A DNA stretch of 20,429 nt from Nitrospirota bacterium (GTDB lineage: Bacteria > Nitrospirota > Nitrospiria > Nitrospirales > UBA8639): contig JAOUGQ010000016.1 in NCBI GenBank assembly GCA_029865515.1, forward strand, positions 1 through 20,429. The letters are read 5' to 3'. Below, piece after piece: positions 1 to 7,504 of the stretch. A program made the translations under genes and the position numbers. The notes beneath the pieces are model-generated. The model saw only the letters and a program-made list of their open reading frames with translations, did no database searches and was not told where the DNA came from. The stretch's first letter is position 1. Every line of letters starts with the position of its first letter.

Positions 1-29
1 GACGTTTTTCTAACACACCAAGACACACC

Positions 30-311
30 ATGTTACACGATTCACAATTGTCCTCACTCATCTGGATGCTGACCTGCACCGCGTTGGTTCTGCTCATGCA
101 AACCGGATTCACCTGCATGGAAACGGGCCTTGTCCTGGCCAAAATCAGTATCAACGTGGCGATCAAAAACGTGGTGGATTTCTGTATTGCCTCCATCGTT
201 TTTTGGCTCTTTGGATTCCCCATTATGCTTGGAGCCAGTGCCTGGGGACTATTCGGCACCGACAATGTTTTGTGCACCATCGCAGTGAAACCTTATACCG
301 AAGTCAGATAA
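30..311 (+). pseudogene. Remnant of an ammonium transporter (Amt) domain, N-terminal two helices only
   Basis: The 93-residue reading frame begins like an Amt/Rh ammonium channel. It has a first membrane helix (about residues 9-30) with MQTGFTCMETGLVLAK, the conserved INVAIKNVVDF stretch, and a second helix (about 52-72) ending in GLFGTD. Amt domains are about 400 residues with 11 helices, so helices 3-11 are missing. After about residue 80 the sequence changes to TIAVKPYTEV, which resembles the linker joining Amt to a kinase in Amt-histidine-kinase fusions. A TAA at 309-311 then ends the frame. The downstream kinase is in the same frame, only 6 bases later. I infer an internal deletion plus a nonsense change in a former fusion gene. 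A small two-helix protein could still be made, but ammonium transport is not expected. No clear ribosome binding site precedes the ATG. Confidence 0.7.
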
Positions 312-317
312 AACGAG

Positions 318-3300
318 ATGGAATGTAACCAAGTCAGAAATCGGGTCAACTCCGAGGTCCAACAGCGTCAACACGCCAACAACGCCTTGCAAGAAAACCT
401 GGATGAGATACGCCTGATCATCAATCACGCGCTGGACGCCATCATCGGCATCAACCCCGATGGACTCGTCACGACCTGGAATCCGCAGGCGGCACACATC
501 TTCGGTTGGTCAAAGGAGCAGATCATTGGACAATCACTCACCAACGCGATCATCCCTCCCCGATACCGGGAGGCTTACGTTGAAGGGCTGAAGCGATTTG
601 CCGCCACGAAAAACGGGACCATCGTGAATCAGCGTCTCGAGTTAACGGCCCTGAATCGTGACGGCCAGGAATTTCCCATTGAGCTGACCATCATTCCTAT
701 TTTTCAGGGAGCAACCTATTCGTTTTACGCATTCGTGCGAGATCTCACGGAACAACAACGAACAGAAGCGGCCCTACGCCAAGAAACGAAACTGATGCAA
801 CTTGTGCAACAAGTGGCGATGGCCGCGAACGAAGCCCAATCTGTGGATATGGCTTTTCAAACCTGTCTGGATCGTATTTGTGCCTATACCGGATGGCCGG
901 TTGCTCACGTCTATTTTCGCGAGGATGAATACGCTCCGACCCTGATCCCCTCCACGGTATGGCATTTAGAGAACCCCCAGGAATTTCTGACGTTCCGGAC
1001 ACTCACGGAGCACACCACCGTTGCTGCGGGAGTTGGCCTTCCCGGACGGGTCTTAGCTCACGGACGAGCCGTCTGGATTCCGGATGTCACTCGAGACCCC
1101 AACTTCCCCAGGGCCCGCATGGCCGGCGATCTCGGCATCCGTGGCGGATTTGCCTTTCCCATCATGACGGGCGATGCCGTCATGGGGGTTTTGGAATTTT
1201 TTTCCCGCTCGGAGGAATCCCCGAATCCCCGCCTGTTGGAGGTTATGGAAATCATCGGGACGCAACTCGGACGGGTGCTCGAACGGAAACGCGGAGAACT
1301 CGCTCGCGAGGAAAGTGACGCTCGCATGCGCGGGATTGTGGAAACCGCGGCGGATGCCATCATCACGATTAATGAACAGGGAATCATCCAATCCTATAAC
1401 AGCTCAGCAGAAAGGGTGTTTGGATATTCTTCGGAAGAAGCCATTGGGCATAATGTGTCCCTCCTGATGCCCTCACCCCACCATGAGCAACACGATGCCT
1501 CTTTAGCACGGTACCTTGCAGGAACCCCGTCTCACATTTTCGGAAAGAGTCGGGAACTCTTAGGCAAACGAAAAGATGGATCGATATTCCCTATGGAATT
1601 GGCCGTCAGCGAGGTGAAATTAGGAATGCGCCGGTCGTTCACCGGCATTGTCCGTGATATCAGTGACCGCAAACAGGCCGAGCAGGAATTACGGGAAGCC
1701 AAAGAACGCGCCGAAACCGCCGCAACCATTAAGAGCCAATTTCTGGCTACCATGAGCCACGAAATCCGGACCCCCATGAACGGTGTGATTGGGATGACGG
1801 GCCTGTTGCTCGAAACCGAGCTGACATCCCAACAGCGGCAGTTTGCGGAAACAGTGCGGGCCTCAGGAGAAACTCTCCTGACCCTCATTAACGACATTCT
1901 TGATTACTCAAAAATTGAGGCCGGAAAGCTAGAGTTCGAGACGATTGATTTCGATCTTCGCACCACACTGGAGGAAACGCTCGAATTGCTGGCCGGACCC
2001 GCCGCCAAGAAACATTTAGAACTCGTGGGGCTGGTGTCCGCCACGGTGCCGACCGCCTTGCAAGGAGACCCCGGACGTCTTCGGCAAATTCTCATGAATC
2101 TGGTAGGGAATGCGGTCAAATTTACGGCTATTGGCGAGGTCGTCATCCATATCCAGGGGGTAGAAGAAACCAAAGAAACCCTGACCATTCGAGTGGAGGT
2201 GAGAGATACCGGCATCGGCATAGCCCCTGAGACCCAGGTCAAGCTATTCCAACCATATTCTCAGGCTGATAGTTCCACCACCCGCCGGTTCGGAGGCACC
2301 GGCCTGGGGTTGGCTATTTCCAAGCAGCTCGTGGAACAGATGGGAGGGACTCTTGGGGTGGAGAGCACTCCCGGACAAGGAAGTACTTTTTGGTTTACCG
2401 CCTGTTTTGCCAAACAACCTTCGAACCCCCACGCGATAAACCCGGGACACATCGGCCTCGTTGGACTCAAGGTCTGTGGGGTAGACGACCATCCTACCAA
2501 TCGCCATTTATTGTTGCAGTATTTTCAGGACTGGCACATGAGCGGATCCATGGCAGCCACCCCCTCCGAAGCCCTGAGCCTCATGCGGCAGGCCACAGAA
2601 CAGGGCAAGCCCTTTGATCTGGCGATTCTGGATATGGAAATGCCTGAGATGGATGGCCTGGAACTCGGGCGCACGATTAAAACGGACCCGGCAATCGCGT
2701 CCGTTCGCCTCGTGCTTCTGACTTCTCTGGGGGGACGGGGAGATGCGAAGGCTGCTCAAGAAGCCGGGTTTATTGGCTATCTCACCAAGCCGATTCGGAA
2801 AGGCCAATTACAGTCCTGTCTGGAAACGGTCATGGGATATGAACCACAGGACCCCACAGCCGTCCCTCGTCCATTCATCACTTTCCATCATCTTCAGAAT
2901 TTGCGTGGTCAGAAGGCGGCAAGAATTCTCGTCGCCGACGACCACCACGTGAATCAGCAATTGGCGGTCATGCTGGTGGAACGGCTCGGGCACCGAGCCG
3001 ACGTAGTGGCCAATGGACAAGAAGCGATCGAGGCCCTTTCACGTATGTCCTATGATGTCATTCTGATGGATTGCCATATGCCCGAGATTGATGGATACGC
3101 AGCCACACGGGCCATTCGTGGGTTGGAAGGTCAGACTCGACATACGCCTATTATTGCCATGACGGCGAACGCGATGAGTGGGGATCGGGAGAAATGCCTC
3201 AACGCAGGCATGGATGATTATTTATCAAAACCCCTGAGACCGGAGGAATTGGCACGGGTGCTCGCGCATTGGCTCCAACAGAAAGTCCAACCTCAGGAAC

Positions 3301-3746
3301 CGGAAAACCCTTCCCTCCCTCCCTTCCTTCCACCAGCACCCGATGTTCTTGCGGAAAGCACGCAACCATTGCAGCCCATCAATCTGAGCACATTGCAACA
3401 ATGGGAAGAAATGGCGGGAAAAGAGTTTGTGGTAAGGATGGCTGAGAAATTCGTGGAAGATGCAACAGACTGTGTTTCGGCGATCGAACAGGCCATCGAC
3501 AACCATGAAGTCATCCGTCTGGCCGAGACCGCCCATGGGCTTAAAGGTATTTGTCGGAACATGGGTGCAGACATTCTGGCTCAGGTGGCCTATGAACTTG
3601 AGCAAGCGAGTGAAGCAAAATTGGATCGAGATATCCCTTCGTTCCTCAGCAAAATTTCCCGGGAATTCCACCGTGTCCAGACTGCGTTAAAAGAAGTCAC
3701 CTCCTCGCAAAATATCAAACTGCCAAAGACTCAACAGATTAAGTAA
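318..3746 (+). CDS. Hybrid sensor histidine kinase (PAS-GAF-PAS-HisKA-HATPase-REC-REC-HPt)
   Basis: A 1142-residue soluble hybrid kinase that should autophosphorylate and pass phosphate through two receivers to an HPt domain. Domains in order: PAS (about 28-150), GAF (about 158-328, with GVGLPGR and DPNFPRAR), PAS (about 338-460), HisKA with phospho-acceptor His481 in MSHEIRTPMNG, and HATPase with DTGIG at 630-634 and GGTGLGL at 659-665. The first receiver has D723/D724, acceptor D772 and K824. The second has D874/D875, acceptor D918 and K971. The HPt domain has His1073 in AHGLKG. All catalytic motifs are intact. No membrane helix remains, because the upstream Amt remnant is cut off by a stop codon in the same frame. 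The ATG at 318 is probably a secondary start inside the old linker, and its upstream sequence has only a weak GAG. The HD-GYP response regulator downstream is a plausible partner. Confidence 0.93.
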   Translation: MECNQVRNRVNSEVQQRQHANNALQENLDEIRLIINHALDAIIGINPDGLVTTWNPQAAHIFGWSKEQIIGQSLTNAIIPPRYREAYVEGLKRFAATKNGTIVNQRLELTALNRDGQEFPIELTIIPIFQGATYSFYAFVRDLTEQQRTEAALRQETKLMQLVQQVAMAANEAQSVDMAFQTCLDRICAYTGWPVAHVYFREDEYAPTLIPSTVWHLENPQEFLTFRTLTEHTTVAAGVGLPGRVLAHGRAVWIPDVTRDPNFPRARMAGDLGIRGGFAFPIMTGDAVMGVLEFFSRSEESPNPRLLEVMEIIGTQLGRVLERKRGELAREESDARMRGIVETAADAIITINEQGIIQSYNSSAERVFGYSSEEAIGHNVSLLMPSPHHEQHDASLARYLAGTPSHIFGKSRELLGKRKDGSIFPMELAVSEVKLGMRRSFTGIVRDISDRKQAEQELREAKERAETAATIKSQFLATMSHEIRTPMNGVIGMTGLLLETELTSQQRQFAETVRASGETLLTLINDILDYSKIEAGKLEFETIDFDLRTTLEETLELLAGPAAKKHLELVGLVSATVPTALQGDPGRLRQILMNLVGNAVKFTAIGEVVIHIQGVEETKETLTIRVEVRDTGIGIAPETQVKLFQPYSQADSSTTRRFGGTGLGLAISKQLVEQMGGTLGVESTPGQGSTFWFTACFAKQPSNPHAINPGHIGLVGLKVCGVDDHPTNRHLLLQYFQDWHMSGSMAATPSEALSLMRQATEQGKPFDLAILDMEMPEMDGLELGRTIKTDPAIASVRLVLLTSLGGRGDAKAAQEAGFIGYLTKPIRKGQLQSCLETVMGYEPQDPTAVPRPFITFHHLQNLRGQKAARILVADDHHVNQQLAVMLVERLGHRADVVANGQEAIEALSRMSYDVILMDCHMPEIDGYAATRAIRGLEGQTRHTPIIAMTANAMSGDREKCLNAGMDDYLSKPLRPEELARVLAHWLQQKVQPQEPENPSLPPFLPPAPDVLAESTQPLQPINLSTLQQWEEMAGKEFVVRMAEKFVEDATDCVSAIEQAIDNHEVIRLAETAHGLKGICRNMGADILAQVAYELEQASEAKLDRDIPSFLSKISREFHRVQTALKEVTSSQNIKLPKTQQIK

Positions 3747-4353
3747 AGGGATTGACGTGATCCCAACACACCCGGAAACGTGATTTTCTCGCAGAGACGA
3801 TTAAGCCACCACTGCTTCATCAAGGAGCCAGGCCTGATTCGCCTTGCATACCGATTCAATTGAAATAGGAATATGCCATGGCTCAAGACCGCCTCACCTT
3901 GCATCTGTCAGTCCTGCAACTCTTCCCTAGCCCCTTTCCTGATCATCCGCCACACGCCTGACTTGGTCCGTGAGATCGAACAAACGATTCCTTATGGACC
4001 ATTGACCAGCTCCAAAAGCTCGTCGCCTCTCTTCATCCCGGGCTCGTTAAAGAAAGACAGAGTCGTTTGAAAAACCCCAGATTTTTTTTGATTTGTACCA
4101 CGCAATACTCCTCCGTTTGTTTCCCTGGCCACTCCACTATTTTCACCTATTGGGAACCTTCGCCATACAACATGCTATGGCATTAATTTTCCATGAAAAA
4201 GGTCGGTTATCTGTCGTCAAGTTTCTGAGGGAGGTTCCGAAAATGAGTAAACGTACAGAAAGAACAAACAGTCTTCCTGATTGAATTATCTACTGACGGA
4301 ACACTGAAGATTCCATCTTCATCCGAGTCTAATCACCACGTTCCTTCTCACCC
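3747..4353. other. 607-base gap with possible remnant of a small gene
   Basis: No intact gene is convincing here. From about 3877 a reading frame starts MAQDRLTLHLSVLQLF after an AGGA. A second frame then gives PDLVREIEQTIPYG, and a third gives IDQLQKLVASLHPGLVKERQ (about 4001-4060). These protein-like, helix-rich pieces in successive frames suggest a frameshifted small gene, but I recognise no family. The stretch after about 4070 has a T-rich run (4082-4089) and no coding signal I can support. Confidence 0.25.
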
Positions 4354-5457
4354 ATGATTTCTCAACAACAATGCCAAAATGCCACGATTCTTATCGTGGA
4401 TGATCAAATGACCAATATCATGCTCCTGGAGAGCATTTTACGAAATGCCGGGTATCTCCATGTCCATTCCACTCAAGATCCCACTCAAGTTGTGTCGCTG
4501 TTTAAAGAGCTGAAGCCGGATCTGGTTTGCCTCGATATCCGCATGCCTGAACTCAATGGCTTTCAGGTCATGGGACAATTGAAAATTATTCATCAGCATG
4601 CCTACCTGCCCATCCTGGTCCTCACCTCGGAAGAAGATCGTGAAACACGGCTGCGGGCCTTGGAATCCGGAGCCAAAGACTTTTTGCTTAAGCCCTTCGA
4701 TAAAATCGAAGTCCTCATGCGAATTCGCAATTTACTGGAAGCCAGTCTTTTGAATAAAGCCATGTCACGGCACAATGAGACTCTCGAAGAAATCGTCAAA
4801 ATTCGCACAAGAGAACTCAAAGAGACACAAATTGATGTCGTGCATCGCCTGGCCAGGGCGGCTGAACATCGCGACAATGAAACCGGCAGTCATATCGTCC
4901 GTATGAGCCATTACGCGACCGTCCTGGGACGAGCCAGCGGCATGACCGAGGATGAATGCGACATCCTGTTCCACGCCACACCGATGCATGATGTGGGAAA
5001 ATTAGGCATTCCCGATCGGATTCTCTTGAAACCCGGGAAGCTGACGGTGGAGGAGTTTGCCATCATGAAACAACACACGGTCATTGGCGCAAATCTCTTA
5101 TCGGGTAGCCAGTCCGCGGTCCTGAAGATGGGTGAAGTGATTGCCCTCACTCACCATGAAAAATGGGACGGCTCAGGGTACCCGAATCGCATTGCCGGTG
5201 AGGATATCCCGCTAAGCGGGCGAATTTGCGCTATCGCGGATGTCTTCGATGCCCTCTCATCCAAACGGTGCTATAAAGACCCCTGGCCTCTTGAGAAAAC
5301 TCTGAACGAAATCCGTTCTCAGGCGGGGAAACAGTTCGATCCCCACCTCGTGACCGTGTTTGACGAACTTCTGCCCGTGATTATTGATATTCAACGAACC
5401 CACGTTGATGTGGAGGTTCCAAAGTTAGAACTCGTGGAAGCTCACTACCACGCCTAG
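4354..5457 (+). CDS. Response regulator with HD-GYP domain (putative cyclic-di-GMP phosphodiesterase, RpfG-like)
   Basis: A 367-residue cytoplasmic protein. The N-terminal receiver (about 9-125) has the acidic pair in ILIVDDQ, acceptor Asp61 in CLDIRMPELNG, and Lys113 in LLKPF. A short helical linker (about 125-155) leads to an HD-GYP domain (about 155-345). That domain has the catalytic pair His212-Asp213 in MHDVGKLGIPD and the signature HHEKWDGSGYP at 267-277. Family members with these residues hydrolyse cyclic-di-GMP, and phosphorylation of the receiver is expected to control this. The hybrid kinase at 318-3746 is the nearest candidate partner, though 607 bases separate them, so cotranscription is not certain. 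No Shine-Dalgarno sequence is visible before the ATG. An upstream alternative start was not found in frame. Confidence 0.93.
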   Translation: MISQQQCQNATILIVDDQMTNIMLLESILRNAGYLHVHSTQDPTQVVSLFKELKPDLVCLDIRMPELNGFQVMGQLKIIHQHAYLPILVLTSEEDRETRLRALESGAKDFLLKPFDKIEVLMRIRNLLEASLLNKAMSRHNETLEEIVKIRTRELKETQIDVVHRLARAAEHRDNETGSHIVRMSHYATVLGRASGMTEDECDILFHATPMHDVGKLGIPDRILLKPGKLTVEEFAIMKQHTVIGANLLSGSQSAVLKMGEVIALTHHEKWDGSGYPNRIAGEDIPLSGRICAIADVFDALSSKRCYKDPWPLEKTLNEIRSQAGKQFDPHLVTVFDELLPVIIDIQRTHVDVEVPKLELVEAHYHA

Positions 5458-5908
5458 GCAATACGCTTCGACCATATTGATCTCACCTCATCCTGTCGCC
5501 CATCTCACACACATTTTCCCCTGGCACTTCTCATTTCAGTGAGTTAGACTGTCGCCCAATTCGTCTCCCGCCCTTCAGATGTGCACATTTCATTTCTTAC
5601 CCAGGTAGGTCAGGATGATGAACCCAACTTCTTCCCTCCCGACTTACCATAGCCTCCGTGGCCCATCCGTGCACATGAGGATGACCGCCTTCCTGATTTT
5701 TGTGAATGGATCGACCCCATTGGTTGTGGCGGGAGAGATTTCCCCTATCGCCGTGTGGCTTCTTCGTCTGCAGCACCGCAATCCCCGACTTCCCCTACGG
5801 ACCGCCTGTGGTTGTCCCACACCAACACTCGTAGGGCTATTGATTTCCTCACCAAAAAGAAGACTCATTTATAATAATTTCACCTGAGTCTTCAGAGATC
5901 ACTCCCTC

Positions 5909-5936
5909 TTGAATCCCTATGAGACAATGGTATACA
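5909..5936 (+). promoter_or_regulatory. Possible sigma-70-type promoter for the single-receiver gene
   Basis: TTGAAT at 5909-5914 and TATACA at 5931-5936 match the -35 and -10 consensus at four of six positions each, with a 16-base spacer. They lie just upstream of the leader hairpin and 65 bases before the start codon at 6001. This is read by eye only. Confidence 0.35.
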
Positions 5937-5940
5937 AATC

Positions 5941-5968
5941 CTGCACTCCACAGTTGCATGGAGTGCAG
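5941..5968 (+). promoter_or_regulatory. Perfect 10-bp inverted repeat (leader hairpin or terminator)
   Basis: CTGCACTCCA (5941-5950) and TGGAGTGCAG (5959-5968) are exact reverse complements around an 8-base loop. CCCCTTTTCTCC follows. If the promoter above is real, transcripts would start at or within this hairpin. It could stabilise the message, end upstream transcription, or be a dimeric operator. A second small repeat, TCCTTTC-CA-GAAAGGA, lies next to the start codon of the following gene and overlaps its AAAGGA ribosome binding site. Confidence 0.5.
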
Positions 5969-6000
5969 CCCCTTTTCTCCTTTCCAGAAAGGAATCTGGT

Positions 6001-6777
6001 ATGCCCATCTCTCAAGGTCACATTCTCCTGGCCGACAACGAAGAAATCTATGTGGAAGCTACTCAAGATCTCCTGCAAAAAAAAGGATATGACTGCCACG
6101 CGGTGCGCAATGCCGAAGAACTGGGTCAAGCGTTGGATCGTGCATGGGATTTTGATGTCTTCATCACCGACCTCAATATTTCTGGTAAACGGGTGTTAGA
6201 GATGGTGAGGGAGATCCCAGCACAATCCACGCAACTGCCGGTGATTGTTGTCACTGGATATCCATCGCTTCCTACTGCCGTGGAATCCATTCGCCTTCAT
6301 GTGCTGGAATATCTTATTAAGCCGATCGACTACAGCGTCCTCTTGGCGGCAATCAAACAAGGCTTGCAACAGAAACAAGTCCTTCGTTCTGTGCAACAAG
6401 CCAGGAAAGAAGCCGCCTTGCGGATGGAACGCTTAGCCAAAATTGAAGAAACGCTTAAAACCTGGGGATCCACGATCTCCAATCCAGAGATTGAGGAAAT
6501 TCTTTTGACGGATTCCAAGATGAAGGAATCGACGGGGCAATGGGAAGGGGCCTTGCGTGTTCTCGAAAAAGGTTCACCGCCCCCCAATCCTTCTCCCATC
6601 TCCCCACACGATTACTTTCATCTTCGTGAAGCCGTATTTGAGACGATTCAAGTCCTTCAGAAAACCAAAACCGCCTTTCGCTCTAAAGATCTTGCCGATC
6701 TGCGGAAAAAACTCGAGAGTGTCTTAGCCCACACCAAAGAATCTTTGAAAAATTTCTCTTCCCCGACCGATACCTGA
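6001..6777 (+). CDS. Single-receiver response regulator with a coiled-coil and helical C-terminal tail, no known output domain
   Basis: A 258-residue protein. The receiver (about 6-122) has D12-N13-E14 in the acidic pocket where most receivers have two acidic residues, acceptor Asp57 in ITDLNISG, Thr85 in VVTGYPS, and Lys107 in LIKPID. This strand-helix pattern is like NtrC-family receivers, but there is no AAA+ or DNA-binding domain. Residues about 120-155 are a charged coiled coil. A proline-rich linker (about 190-200) leads to a helical C-terminal region (about 203-250) with KTAFRSKDLADLRKKLESVL. AAAGGA about seven bases before the ATG supports the start. It may pass phosphorylation on by protein-protein contact. 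The partner is unknown, and the nearest kinase is at 318-3746. Confidence 0.85.
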   Translation: MPISQGHILLADNEEIYVEATQDLLQKKGYDCHAVRNAEELGQALDRAWDFDVFITDLNISGKRVLEMVREIPAQSTQLPVIVVTGYPSLPTAVESIRLHVLEYLIKPIDYSVLLAAIKQGLQQKQVLRSVQQARKEAALRMERLAKIEETLKTWGSTISNPEIEEILLTDSKMKESTGQWEGALRVLEKGSPPPNPSPISPHDYFHLREAVFETIQVLQKTKTAFRSKDLADLRKKLESVLAHTKESLKNFSSPTDT

Positions 6778-7504
6778 TTCGCCGGCATATCCGCTAGACG
6801 AAGTTCTTATGAACCGCCGTCAGTTCTCCGGTTAAAAAATTATGAGACGTGTTTCACGCCGCCAACAATTCATAAGCCGAGAACAACACACATCCTTGAT
6901 CAATACGCGGGGCCAATGATTGTTGTAGAAACAAGGAGAAAGCCAGATAGCTGTTCGTTATCCTTTTCAGGATGATGGAATTTGAACCTTGTCATAAGAC
7001 ACCAAACCAGAGACAAAATGCTCACCGAGCGCACCTAGCCGTCTCGGATCTGAAAAAGCCGCCTCTAATGTCAAGAGCGCTTGATTGGAACTCCCAGGTT
7101 CAACGGGAAATAGAGTCCGAAGGGCGGATGCAATTGGGTATTGCCAATCCATAAGATAGCGTGGCTTAACCCTTAGCGTCAGCCCATATCGGGACAATTG
7201 CAAAATCTGTGATTTGAGTATCACTGCCACGAACATGTCCTGAATCCCCTAGCCTTCACCGCTGACGAACCCGGGTTCATTGACCGCCATCCATTTGTGT
7301 CACTTTTCTATTTTTGTATGGAATTCTCCTCAATTTTCGCATATTGCCTTCCGATAAGGTCATTGGAAAATCTTCGTGTAGAAGAAACGCCCAAAAGCGG
7401 GGGCGGGCAAGCCGCACTTCGTTTCCCCATGGCCAAGAATAAAAGACAGGGGTCAATCTATAAACGGGCCCAACCATGTTCAATGCCTAATATCGTGACC
7501 TGAT
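6778..7504. other. 727-base intergenic stretch, no confident gene
   Basis: Several short open frames occur on both strands, but none has a domain I recognise. The most protein-like is a minus-strand frame at 6967-7236 (89 residues). It includes YPIASALRTLFPVEPGSS and RRLGALGEHFVSG, could be a small hypothetical gene or a decayed repeat, and has no clear ribosome binding site. No tRNA or strong terminator was seen. Confidence 0.4.

Larger units (their letters stand above)
5458..6000. other. 543-base intergenic stretch, no confident gene; promoter and hairpin at its right end
   Basis: An open frame at 5615-5887 (90 residues, starting MMNPTSS) has an atypical composition and no recognisable domain, so I do not call it a gene. 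The last 80 bases hold a possible promoter and a perfect inverted repeat in the leader of the 6001 gene, listed separately. Confidence 0.5.

Noticed and set aside
5615..5887. 90-residue open frame between two signalling genes
   Set aside because: Composition is not convincing, no family is recognised, and a reverse frame of similar length exists over the same bases.
7277..7503. Overlapping short frames on both strands upstream of the DUF3391/HD-GYP gene
   Set aside because: Neither frame has a motif or a clear ribosome binding site, and this is most likely leader DNA.
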